Shown here: piece by piece, positions 7,176 through 14,332 of the stretch
Numbering within the stretch: the first letter of the stretch is position 1
How the letters are laid out: every line of letters begins with the position of its first letter
Source of the DNA: Bacteroidota bacterium
Lineage (GTDB): Bacteria > Bacteroidota > Bacteroidia > Chitinophagales > Chitinophagaceae
Direction of reading: 5' to 3'
Length of the DNA stretch: 42,609 nt
NCBI GenBank assembly: GCA_025362055.1
Contig: JANYIM010000054.1
Span: forward strand, 1-42,609
The notes under the pieces: generated by a model
The model's database searches: none
What the model was told of the DNA's origin: nothing
Seen by the model: the letters and a program-made list of their open reading frames with translations, nothing else
Translations under genes and position numbers: made by a program

Positions 7176-8549
7176 ATGAGTAAAACAAGGTCGGCATTTT
7201 TTTGCCAGAGTTGCGGCTATGAAAGCGCTAAGTGGTCGGGTAAATGTCCTAACTGCAATAATTGGAACACTTTTGTAGAGGAGGTGATCGTAAAGGGTAC
7301 CGATAAAAAAGAAAAAGATGAGTGGGCTTCTTATAATAATGCCGGAAAATTAAAGACCATTTCCATTAATGATGTAAGTAGTGCTGAAGAAAAAAGGATC
7401 ATAACAACCGATGCGGAATTAAATCGTGTATTAGGTGGCGGAATTGTTTTGGGTAGTATTGTTTTGGTAGCAGGCGAACCTGGTATCGGTAAATCAACAT
7501 TGTTCTTACAGATCGGGTTACAGTTAAAAGAGGTGGTTACATTATATATAAGTGGTGAAGAAAGCGAGCAACAAATAAAAATGAGAGCAGACCGCGTTGG
7601 TATTAAAACCGATAATTTTTATTTGCTTACAGAAACAAACACCCAAACAATTTTTCAGGAAATAAAAAAACTAAAGCCACAATTGGTCATTGTGGATTCT
7701 ATTCAAACCTTGCAGTCGCCCTTTGTCGAAAGCGGGCCCGGCAGCATCAGCCAGATAAGGGAATGTGCTGCTGAACTACAGCGCTTTGCCAAAGAAACCA
7801 ATACACCCGTTTTCCTGATCGGCCATATCACAAAAGACGGCAATATAGCAGGGCCAAAGATCCTGGAACATATGGTGGATACGGTTCTCCAGTTTGAAGG
7901 CGATAGGAATTATGCCTACCGGATATTAAGGACATTAAAAAATCGTTTTGGTTCAAATTCAGAATTGGGTATTTATGAAATGACGGGCGAAGGCATGCGG
8001 GTGGTAAACAATCCATCCGAATTACTGATCACACAAAAAGAAGAACAACTCAGTGGTATTGCTATCGCTGCTACTATCGAAGGGCTAAGGCCCTTATTGA
8101 TCGAAGGACAGGCATTAGTAACACAAAGCGTCTATGGCACACCGCAACGAACGGTCAGTGGATTTGACCTCCGCCGTTTACAATTATTATTAGCCGTCCT
8201 GGAAAAACGAGGTGGTTTTCATTTCGGGGTTAAGGATGTATTTATAAATATTGCCGGTGGTTTAAAAGTAGAAGACCCTTCTATCGACCTTTCCATCGTA
8301 AGTGCATTGCTGAGTAGTTATGAAGATGTACCCATTAACCAACATTATTGTTTTGCCGGAGAGGTTGGACTAAGCGGCGAGATAAGGGCAGTGAACAGGA
8401 TCGAACAGCGGATTGCAGAAGCCGAGAAACTTGGTTTTGAAAAGATCATACTTAGTAAATACAATGCCAAGTCATTGGGAAAATTAAAATTTAATATTGA
8501 AGTAGTACCATTGGCAAAAGTGGAGGAATTGTATCAATATTTGTTTTAA
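7176..8549 (+). CDS. radA: DNA repair protein RadA (Sms)
   Basis: A 457-residue RecA-like ATPase that acts in homologous recombination by promoting branch migration. The N-terminal C4 zinc finger has Cys10, Cys13, Cys24 and Cys27. The RecA core carries Walker A GEPGIGKST at 100-108 and the RadA-specific KNRFG motif near residue 254. The C-terminal part has the Lon-protease-like fold without a protease catalytic pair (VKDVFINIAGGLKVEDPSIDLSI). Length and motif order match the family. The ATG at 7176 gives the standard MSKTRSAFFC start. comF follows 27 bp downstream, so the two are probably cotranscribed. Confidence 0.98.
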   Translation: MSKTRSAFFCQSCGYESAKWSGKCPNCNNWNTFVEEVIVKGTDKKEKDEWASYNNAGKLKTISINDVSSAEEKRIITTDAELNRVLGGGIVLGSIVLVAGEPGIGKSTLFLQIGLQLKEVVTLYISGEESEQQIKMRADRVGIKTDNFYLLTETNTQTIFQEIKKLKPQLVIVDSIQTLQSPFVESGPGSISQIRECAAELQRFAKETNTPVFLIGHITKDGNIAGPKILEHMVDTVLQFEGDRNYAYRILRTLKNRFGSNSELGIYEMTGEGMRVVNNPSELLITQKEEQLSGIAIAATIEGLRPLLIEGQALVTQSVYGTPQRTVSGFDLRRLQLLLAVLEKRGGFHFGVKDVFINIAGGLKVEDPSIDLSIVSALLSSYEDVPINQHYCFAGEVGLSGEIRAVNRIEQRIAEAEKLGFEKIILSKYNAKSLGKLKFNIEVVPLAKVEELYQYLF

Positions 8550-8576
8550 CTTGTACACGAATCGTACCCTAACACC

Positions 8577-9278
8577 GTGTCTCTTTTAAAAAACATATTC
8601 AGCGATACGCTGCATTTATTCTACCCGCATGTATGTACGGGCTGCGGAAGCGACCTGTTACAGAAAGATAATTTACTCTGCCTTAAATGCATCAACGACC
8701 TGCCTCATACCGGGTTTGCACCCTATAATAATAACCCGGTAGAAAAATATTTTTGGGGAAGATTACCATTGATAGCCGCCCACAGCGAGTTTTATTTTGA
8801 AAAAGGGTCTTTGATACAGCACCTGATCCACCAGCTCAAATACAAGGGCGACACCGGTATCGGTTCCTACCTGGGAGAATTAATGGGGCTTTCCCTATTA
8901 AAGAGTAGCCGCTTCAATACCATTGATGCACTGGTTCCTTTGCCACTTTTTGCTGATAAAGAGCGTCAACGTGGCTATAACCAGGCAGCGATCATTTGCC
9001 AGGGCATCGCTGAAACAATGAACATACCGGTTATTACTGGCAATATCATTCGCCTGCATCCTACAGAAACACAAACACGCAAACACAGAACGGAAAGATG
9101 GGAAAATGTAAGCGAAAGTTTTGCTATACAAAATAAAATATCCCTGAAGGGTAAACATCTATTGCTGGTAGATGATGTTGTAACCACCGGTGCCACACTG
9201 GAAGCTTGTGGCAATGTGATCATACAGGCAGAAAATGTACAACTGAGTATTGCAACACTGGCACATGCTTCTAAATAA
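8577..9278 (+). CDS. comF: ComF family amidophosphoribosyltransferase-like protein
   Basis: A 233-residue protein with an N-terminal zinc finger (Cys20, Cys23, Cys35, Cys38) and a phosphoribosyltransferase fold. The PRPP-binding loop is LLLVDDVVTTGATLEAC near the end, and the middle has the family segment PLPLFADKERQRGYNQA. ComF/GntX proteins are linked to DNA uptake in naturally competent bacteria; in other bacteria their role is unclear. The start codon is GTG at 8577, as no upstream ATG fits and the homologous N-terminus begins here. It follows radA closely, a pairing that fits a DNA-processing theme. Confidence 0.94.
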   Translation: MSLLKNIFSDTLHLFYPHVCTGCGSDLLQKDNLLCLKCINDLPHTGFAPYNNNPVEKYFWGRLPLIAAHSEFYFEKGSLIQHLIHQLKYKGDTGIGSYLGELMGLSLLKSSRFNTIDALVPLPLFADKERQRGYNQAAIICQGIAETMNIPVITGNIIRLHPTETQTRKHRTERWENVSESFAIQNKISLKGKHLLLVDDVVTTGATLEACGNVIIQAENVQLSIATLAHASK

Positions 9279-9303
9279 GCCCAAATACCATTAAATTTGA
9301 ACT

Positions 9304-10713
9304 ATGAAGAAATACGCATTCCTTTATTGCTTATTGCCTCTTGCCTGTTGCCTGTTATACAGTTCCTGTAAAAAAGATTCTTTCATCACAAGTGCCGATG
9401 CCAGATTGAACATTACTGCAGATTCTTTAAAATACGATACCGTTTTCACTACAACCGGTTCTATAACAAAATCATTTAAGATCATCAATGCCAATGATCA
9501 GAAACTAAAGTTGAGTAAAGTAAAATTAATGGGGGGTGTAGGATCGGCTTATAAAATGAATGTAGATGGTTCAGCTACTACTGAGGTAAGTGACCTGGAA
9601 ATTGCAGCCAATGACAGTATCTATGTTTTTGTTTCCGTTACCATCAACCCCAATGCAATCAATCTTCCCTTTATTGTTTCAGACAGTATACTCATCAGTT
9701 ATAATGGCAATAACCGTTTTGTGCAATTGCAGGCTTACGGGCAAAATGCCAATTTTTTGCGTAACAGGGTAATTACCGGAAATACAATCTGGGCCAACAA
9801 CTTACCCTACGTAATCCTGGGAAGTATCAGGGTTGACACCACCGCTTCTTTAACCATCCTGCCCGGTTGCAGGATCTATTCTCATGCCGATGCGCCTTTT
9901 ATTATTGATGGCACATTGATCATTAACGGAACCAAGACAGATAGTGTGGTATTTGCAGGCGACAGGCTGGATGCAGATTATAAGGACCTTCCCGCAGGCT
10001 GGCCCGGGCTTTATTTTCGCGGCACCAGCAAAAACAATGTGCTCAAATACGCCATCATAAAAAATGCTTACCAGGCTCTCGTTGCAGAAAAGCCTTCATC
10101 AAATGCCAACCCTAAGGTGATCTTGCACCAATGTATCATTGACAATGCTTATGATGCAGGGATACTTTGCGTAAATACCAGCCTGCAGGCCGATAACAGC
10201 CTTGTGAGTAATTGCGGAACCAATATTGCCTTAACATACGGTGGCGATTACACGCTTACGCATTGCACCGTTGCCGGCTATTCAAATTATTTTGTTTCGC
10301 ATAAAACACCCGTGTTATCGGTCAATAATTTTACACAGCAGAACGGCACCCTCCTTACTGCCAATCTGAATGCAATTTTCCGTAACTGCATTTTTTGGGG
10401 AGATGGGGGTTTTGTAAATGATGAGGTATCCGTTACCAAACAGGGCGCTACTCCTTTTGCTGTTTTATTTGATAAAAATATTTACCGCGTAACCGCCGAT
10501 CCAACCAACAGCACCCTCAGCGGGAATATTAAAAACCAGGATCCTTCCTTCGACAGCATTGATGTATATAAACAGATCTATAATTTCAGGATAACAAAGA
10601 ATTCATTGGCCCCAGGCATCGACAAAGGCACCCCAACGGGCTTTCCGAAAGACCTTGATAACAATAACCGTAATAACGGCTTGCCAGACCTGGGTTGTTA
10701 TGAGAAACAATAA
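9304..10713 (+). CDS. Lipoprotein with parallel beta-helix and choice-of-anchor Q-like end
   Basis: A 469-residue surface or periplasmic lipoprotein. The signal peptide MKKYAFLYCLLPLACCLLYS ends in a lipobox with Cys22 (YSSC), followed by KKDS. An N-terminal beta-sandwich-like region (about 30-150) is followed by a right-handed beta-helix-type stretch with repeating short strands (LTILPGCRIYSHADAPFIID, FIIDGTLIINGTKTDSVVFAG, LKYAIIKNAYQALV). The end, PGIDKGTPTGFPKDLDNNNR...DLGCYE, is the pattern named choice-of-anchor Q in this phylum. The signal-peptide codons are built from a heptameric DNA repeat. The role is unknown; many relatives bind or process polysaccharide. Confidence 0.85.
   Translation: MKKYAFLYCLLPLACCLLYSSCKKDSFITSADARLNITADSLKYDTVFTTTGSITKSFKIINANDQKLKLSKVKLMGGVGSAYKMNVDGSATTEVSDLEIAANDSIYVFVSVTINPNAINLPFIVSDSILISYNGNNRFVQLQAYGQNANFLRNRVITGNTIWANNLPYVILGSIRVDTTASLTILPGCRIYSHADAPFIIDGTLIINGTKTDSVVFAGDRLDADYKDLPAGWPGLYFRGTSKNNVLKYAIIKNAYQALVAEKPSSNANPKVILHQCIIDNAYDAGILCVNTSLQADNSLVSNCGTNIALTYGGDYTLTHCTVAGYSNYFVSHKTPVLSVNNFTQQNGTLLTANLNAIFRNCIFWGDGGFVNDEVSVTKQGATPFAVLFDKNIYRVTADPTNSTLSGNIKNQDPSFDSIDVYKQIYNFRITKNSLAPGIDKGTPTGFPKDLDNNNRNNGLPDLGCYEKQ
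9327..9354 (-). repeat. Heptameric repeat encoding the lipoprotein signal peptide core
   Basis: Four consecutive 7-bp units (TTGCTTA, TTGCCTC, TTGCCTG, TTGCCTG) lie inside the signal-peptide coding region. On the opposite strand they read CAGGCAA-like, the same unit as the AGGCAAC repeats in holB. They encode the hydrophobic core CLLPLACCLL. Confidence 0.75.
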
Positions 10714-10755
10714 CCGTTCATCCAGTCTAACATACTGGTCTTACTGAAATTATGT

Positions 10756-10763
10756 TAACTTTA
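10756..10763 (+). promoter_or_regulatory. Candidate -7 element upstream of the glutathione peroxidase gene
   Basis: TAACTTTA lies 20 bp before the ATG at 10783 and matches TAnnTTTG except for the last base. No clear TTTG is seen 19-21 bp upstream. Confidence 0.4.
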
Positions 10764-10782
10764 GTATCCTAAATTATTACTC

Positions 10783-11352
10783 ATGATAAAGTTATTAGCG
10801 ATCACTGCTGCATTTTTATCTGTTGGAACACAAACCAGCACAAAAGTTGTTATGCCGGCCTTACCAGAAAATACGGTTAAACCAATATCCATTTATGATT
10901 TTAAAGTCCCGGCCCTGGATGGCGGTACCATTGACTTTGCTGCTTTTAAAGGGAAAAAGATACTTATCGTAAATACTGCAAGCCAGTGTGGTTATACGCC
11001 ACAATATGAAGGACTGGAAAAATTATATGAAACCTATAAAGAAAAATTAGTGATCGTTGGTTTTCCCGCTAATAATTTCGGTGCACAGGAACCCGGTACC
11101 AATAGTGAGATAAAAGAATTTTGCAAAAAGAATTATGGTGTTAGTTTTCCCATGGCTGCAAAAGTTTCTGTTAAAGGAGACGATATGGCAGCCATCTATC
11201 AATGGCTTACCAATAAAAGTGAGAATGGCGTAATGGACGCAGATATCAAATGGAATTTTGGAAAGTTCTTATTGGATGAAAATGGAAATTTAATCACTTA
11301 TTTCCCCAGCAAGATCACACCTATGAGCGACGAGATCACGAGCAAATTATAG
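10783..11352 (+). CDS. Glutathione peroxidase family thiol peroxidase, predicted exported
   Basis: A 189-residue peroxidase of the GPx family. The peroxidatic residue is Cys69 in NTASQCGYTPQY, not selenocysteine, and Gln102 (GAQEPG) and the WNFGKF motif complete the usual tetrad. Cys114 (KEFCKKNYGVSFP) is positioned like the resolving cysteine of thioredoxin-dependent members. In the usual FPCNQFG motif the sequence reads FPANNFG. Residues 1-20 form a hydrophobic leader (MIKLLAITAAFLSVG), so the enzyme is probably exported to the periplasm, unlike the cytoplasmic BtuE type. It is flanked by a candidate promoter and a terminator and looks monocistronic. Confidence 0.93.
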   Translation: MIKLLAITAAFLSVGTQTSTKVVMPALPENTVKPISIYDFKVPALDGGTIDFAAFKGKKILIVNTASQCGYTPQYEGLEKLYETYKEKLVIVGFPANNFGAQEPGTNSEIKEFCKKNYGVSFPMAAKVSVKGDDMAAIYQWLTNKSENGVMDADIKWNFGKFLLDENGNLITYFPSKITPMSDEITSKL

Positions 11353-11383
11353 GCTAAGGGTTTGATGTAAAAAATATTTCAGC

Positions 11384-11417
11384 GCATTCTGTAATCCATG
11401 ATTCGGGATGCTTTTTT
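11384..11417 (+). terminator. Rho-independent terminator after the glutathione peroxidase gene
   Basis: GCATTCTG and CGGGATGC form an 8-bp stem with G-U pairs around a 12-nt loop, followed by TTTTTTA. The T tract runs directly into the -7 element of holB. Confidence 0.6.
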
Positions 11418-11420
11418 ATT

Positions 11421-11428
11421 TTACTTTG
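11421..11428 (+). promoter_or_regulatory. Candidate -7 element of holB, abutting the start codon
   Basis: TTACTTTG is followed by only CACCC before the ATG at 11434. If functional, transcription would start at or within a base or two of the start codon, giving a leaderless message. Confidence 0.5.
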
Positions 11429-11433
11429 CACCC

Positions 11434-12669
11434 ATGCAATTCCAGTCCATCATCGGCCAAAAAGAAACCAAAGAACAGTTGGTTCAAATGGTACAGCATA
11501 ACCGGCTGAGCCATGCTTTGTTATTTTTAGGCAAAGAAGGAAACGGCGCTTTATCGCTGGCATTGGCATTTGCACAATATGTTGTTTGCGAAAACGCGAA
11601 TGGAAGAGAAGCCGCAAGTAGCAAGGCACAAGTAGCAACCGGGCCCTCTTTGTTTGGAGAACCTCAACCGCCAACGAGTAACGGGCAACGGCCAATGGCC
11701 AACGACTCCTGCGGCACCTGCCCTGCCTGTATCAAAGCCGGTCAGCTCATTCATCCCGATATTCATTTCACTTATCCTGTAATTACCAAAAAGCCAGGGG
11801 AAAAACCTGTTAGTGCCGATTTTATAAAAGAATGGAGGGGGTTCATTTCGTCTACCCCTTATGGTAATGTGTACGACTGGTTGCAGTTCATTGATGCAGA
11901 AAATAAGCAGGGCAATATCACTGCCAACGAATGCAATGATATCATCCGCAAATTGAATTTAAAAAGTTTTGAGAGCGAATACAAGATCCTCATCCTGTGG
12001 ATGCCCGAATTCCTGGGTAAAGAAGGCAATAAATTACTGAAGCTGATAGAAGAACCGCCATCCAATACCTTGTTCATTTTTGTAGCAGAGAATGAAGACC
12101 TTGTCCTTCCCACCATTTTATCCCGTTTACAATTGGTAAAAATTCCGGCATTGACCAATCTGGAAATAGAAGCCACGTTGGAATTAAAAGCCGGGCTTTC
12201 TATTGAAAAAGCACAACAGATCGCCGCAGTCAGCGAAGGCAATTACAGGGAAGCCCTGCAACTGGCTCAAAATGCTGAAGATGATTGGCAGGTATTATTA
12301 AGGGAATGGCTCAATGCCATCATTAAGACCGGCCCCCTGGCCCAGGTAAAATGGATCGAAGAAACTGCCAAACTTGGCCGGGAAAAGCAAAAACAATTCC
12401 TCAAATATTTTATCCACCTTCTTGAACAGGCTATACGCCTCAGGGTGATTGAGCCGGCTAACGGACAACGGGCAACAGGCAACGAACAGGATTTTGCCCT
12501 TCGGCTTAACAAGCTCTGTGACATTGGGCAACAGGAAGCCATTATTAACGAATTAGACCGGGCCAGCTATTATATTGAGCGTAATGCCAACGCTAAAATG
12601 CTTTTTCACGCCCTTTCCATCAGGTTATATCACATTATTAACAACAAATCATTAATTTTGGTGAATTGA
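11434..12669 (+). CDS. holB: DNA polymerase III delta-prime subunit, with repeat-derived insertions
   Basis: A 411-residue clamp-loader subunit of the replicative polymerase. I take the ATG at 11434 (MQFQSIIGQKETKEQLVQ); an in-frame ATG at 11398 would lie in the terminator. The P-loop is degenerate (GKEGNGAL), normal for delta-prime, which does not hydrolyse ATP. The zinc module has Cys52, then Cys93, Cys96 and Cys99 (CGTCPAC). In E. coli the first two cysteines are nine residues apart; here they are 41 apart because of an insertion rich in heptameric DNA repeats. A second repeat tract encodes EPANGQRATGNEQD near residue 345. The conserved LLKLIEEPPSNTLFIF segment is intact, so the protein is probably functional. 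Confidence 0.93.
   Translation: MQFQSIIGQKETKEQLVQMVQHNRLSHALLFLGKEGNGALSLALAFAQYVVCENANGREAASSKAQVATGPSLFGEPQPPTSNGQRPMANDSCGTCPACIKAGQLIHPDIHFTYPVITKKPGEKPVSADFIKEWRGFISSTPYGNVYDWLQFIDAENKQGNITANECNDIIRKLNLKSFESEYKILILWMPEFLGKEGNKLLKLIEEPPSNTLFIFVAENEDLVLPTILSRLQLVKIPALTNLEIEATLELKAGLSIEKAQQIAAVSEGNYREALQLAQNAEDDWQVLLREWLNAIIKTGPLAQVKWIEETAKLGREKQKQFLKYFIHLLEQAIRLRVIEPANGQRATGNEQDFALRLNKLCDIGQQEAIINELDRASYYIERNANAKMLFHALSIRLYHIINNKSLILVN
11614..11703 (+). repeat. Heptameric repeats inside the zinc-module loop of holB
   Basis: Two arrays lie in frame within the gene. Units at 11614-11641 are of the GCAAGTA type. Six consecutive units at 11662-11703 are of the GGGCAAC/GGCCAAY type (CCTCAAC, CGCCAAC, GAGTAAC, GGGCAAC, GGCCAAT, GGCCAAC). 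Together with a short spacer they account for most of the extra residues between Cys52 and Cys93. Confidence 0.8.
12456..12483 (+). repeat. Second heptameric repeat inside holB
   Basis: Four units (GGCTAAC, GGACAAC, GGGCAAC, AGGCAAC) are translated as part of the C-terminal domain (PANGQRATGNE). The units match the array at 11662-11703 in the same gene and, inverted, the one at 9327-9354. Confidence 0.78.
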
Positions 12670-12736
12670 GGGGTTTGAACCGGGGCAAAGGTTTTACTAA
12701 GCAGGATTATTTTGTAGTCAGCATATAATCAAATAC

Positions 12737-12756
12737 CGGTCCCGGTAGTTATCGGG
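12737..12756. repeat. Palindromic element (CCCGGTAGTTATCGGG)
   Basis: An imperfect 16-bp palindrome at 12741-12756 lies in the holB-ricT gap. It resembles the CCCGATAGCTATCGGG-type palindromes common in Bacteroidota intergenic DNA. That likeness is from memory and not verified here. Confidence 0.45.
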
Positions 12757-12897
12757 ATGTGTCAATCACTTGTACGGCAAACCAATATTGAACTTTACCT
12801 GCCGAATATAGAAATACAGTACAAGAGTGCGATGCCACCGAGGTGTAATAGTAATTCTCCCGCCGGGTTCCCACCATTTTTATTCATTAATTTTTAA
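12757..12897 (+). other. Possible 46-residue small ORF between holB and ricT
   Basis: An ATG at 12757 directly after the palindrome opens a 46-codon frame (MCQSLVRQTNIELYLPNIEI...) that ends 11 bp before the ricT start. I recognise no family and see no ribosome-binding site. It may be part of a dispersed intergenic element, not a gene. Confidence 0.2.
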
Positions 12898-12908
12898 TTG
12901 ACCATCAT

Positions 12909-14264
12909 ATGGGATGTGGAAGCGGAGGTTGTGGAACTTCAAAGAACGGGGCACCGGGTGGTTGCCAAAGTCATGGCAGTTGCGCAAGCGGCGGTTGTAA
13001 CCGCATGAATGTACACGACTGGTTGGCGAATCTGCCCTTCAGTGATCCGGAAAGTAATTGCCGCGTCATAGAGGTTAGCTTTAACAACGGCAGCCGCAAG
13101 GATTTTTTCAGGAATACCACTTTACAATATTTTGAAAAAGGTGATATGGTTGCCCTTGAAGGGGTGAGCGGTTTTGACGTGGGCATGGTAAACATAACAG
13201 GAGAGCTTGTACGCCTGCAAATGAGGAAACACAGGATTGATGAGAAGAGCCCGGAAATAAAAAAGGTATTGCGCCGCGCCAGCGAAGCCGATCTGGCCAA
13301 AATGAAAGAGACCAAGACAAGAGAAGCACAGGTATTGATACGCAGCCGTGCCATGGCGCGCCAGCTGAAACTGGAATTAAAAATGGCCGAGGTAGAGATA
13401 CAGGCCGATGGCAGGAAAGCCACTTTCTTTTATATTGCTGATGACCGGGTTGACTTTAGGGAACTCATAAAATTATATGCCGGGGAATTTAAGGTAAAGG
13501 TTGAAATGCGTCAGATAGGTGCGCGCCAGGAAGCCGGAAAGGTAGGTGGGATAGGCAGTTGTGGCCGCGAATTATGCTGCAGCAGCTGGCTCACCGATTT
13601 TAAAAGTGTGAATACCAATGCAGCCCGTTACCAGAGTTTAAGTATCAATCAAACCAAGTTAAGCGGACAATGCGGCCGCCTGAAATGTTGTTTGAATTAT
13701 GAACTAGATACCTACATGGATGCATTGCAATTCTTCCCGGATGATGCCGATATGATTGAAGTGGCAAAGAGCCGTGCCTTTTTGGTGAAGAAAGATATTT
13801 TCCGCAACCTGATGTGGTACACCATGCCCGACAGTAATAAACAGTACCCGTTAACTATAGAGCGTGTAAAAAAAATAAAGGAACTGAACAGGCAGGGGAT
13901 CAAACCCGAAGAGTTGGAACCGGTAGAAGTAACAACCGGTAAACCTAAAGAGATAGAACCTGTTTATGTAGATGTAGTAGGACAAATAAGTTTGAAGAGC
14001 CTTGAAAAAACAAGCAGGAAAAGAAGGGATAATGAAAGAAACCAGCAGCAGTCTGGAAGGCAGCAGGACAACAGGCAAAATAAAGGTGGGCAGGGGCAGC
14101 AAAGTGGTGGCAACCAGCAAAACCGTGGCGGGCAAAATAGAGGCGGGCAAAATCAGCAAAGGCCCAACCAGCAGAACCGGCAGCAAAGGCCTCCGCAAAA
14201 CCGCAATCATAATCAACAGCGGCCAAATCAAAATCCCAATAGTAATAGCGGGGATAAAAAATAA
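12909..14264 (+). CDS. RicT/YaaT-like PSP1 domain protein with Cys-rich head and Q/N/G/R-rich tail
   Basis: A 451-residue protein of the PSP1 C-terminal family. B. subtilis RicT (YaaT), a member, binds iron-sulfur clusters with RicA and RicF and helps RNase Y maturation; whether that role holds here is unknown. The N-terminus is unusually cysteine-rich (Cys3, Cys8, Cys19, Cys25, Cys30, in Gly/Ser). The core follows, with GSCGRELCCSSW at about 215-225 and GQCGRLKCCLNYE at about 253-262, both hallmarks. From about residue 375 the tail is low complexity (Gln, Asn, Gly, Arg, Pro) and probably disordered. The holB-ricT neighbourhood is also seen in Firmicutes. A hairpin terminator follows. Confidence 0.92.
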   Translation: MGCGSGGCGTSKNGAPGGCQSHGSCASGGCNRMNVHDWLANLPFSDPESNCRVIEVSFNNGSRKDFFRNTTLQYFEKGDMVALEGVSGFDVGMVNITGELVRLQMRKHRIDEKSPEIKKVLRRASEADLAKMKETKTREAQVLIRSRAMARQLKLELKMAEVEIQADGRKATFFYIADDRVDFRELIKLYAGEFKVKVEMRQIGARQEAGKVGGIGSCGRELCCSSWLTDFKSVNTNAARYQSLSINQTKLSGQCGRLKCCLNYELDTYMDALQFFPDDADMIEVAKSRAFLVKKDIFRNLMWYTMPDSNKQYPLTIERVKKIKELNRQGIKPEELEPVEVTTGKPKEIEPVYVDVVGQISLKSLEKTSRKRRDNERNQQQSGRQQDNRQNKGGQGQQSGGNQQNRGGQNRGGQNQQRPNQQNRQQRPPQNRNHNQQRPNQNPNSNSGDKK

Positions 14265-14280
14265 CAGACCATTAAAAAGT

Positions 14281-14309
14281 AACGTCAGGTTTTTAAGCCT
14301 GGCGTTTTT
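14281..14309 (+). terminator. Terminator after the ricT-like gene
   Basis: AACGTCAGG and CCTGGCGTT form a 9-bp stem with one G-U pair around an 8-nt loop, followed by TTTACTTTTG. The T tract overlaps the -7 element of gldA. Confidence 0.75.
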
Positions 14310-14316
14310 ACTTTTG
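14309..14316 (+). promoter_or_regulatory. Candidate -7 element of gldA
   Basis: TACTTTTG is an exact TAnnTTTG match 16 bp before the ATG at 14333. It begins inside the T tract of the preceding terminator. No TTTG is seen at the usual upstream distance. Confidence 0.5.
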
Positions 14317-14332
14317 TAACATAATATCGCAC

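Noticed and set aside
11434-11560. Missing P-loop lysine in HolB as a sign of gene damage
   Set aside because: Delta-prime subunits are normally ATPase-dead with a degenerate P-loop, so GKEGNGAL is expected.
14002-14319. A 105-residue frame overlapping the 3' end of the ricT-like gene
   Set aside because: It is the shifted reading of the low-complexity Q/N/G-rich tail. It has no family features and runs through the terminator and the gldA -7 element.
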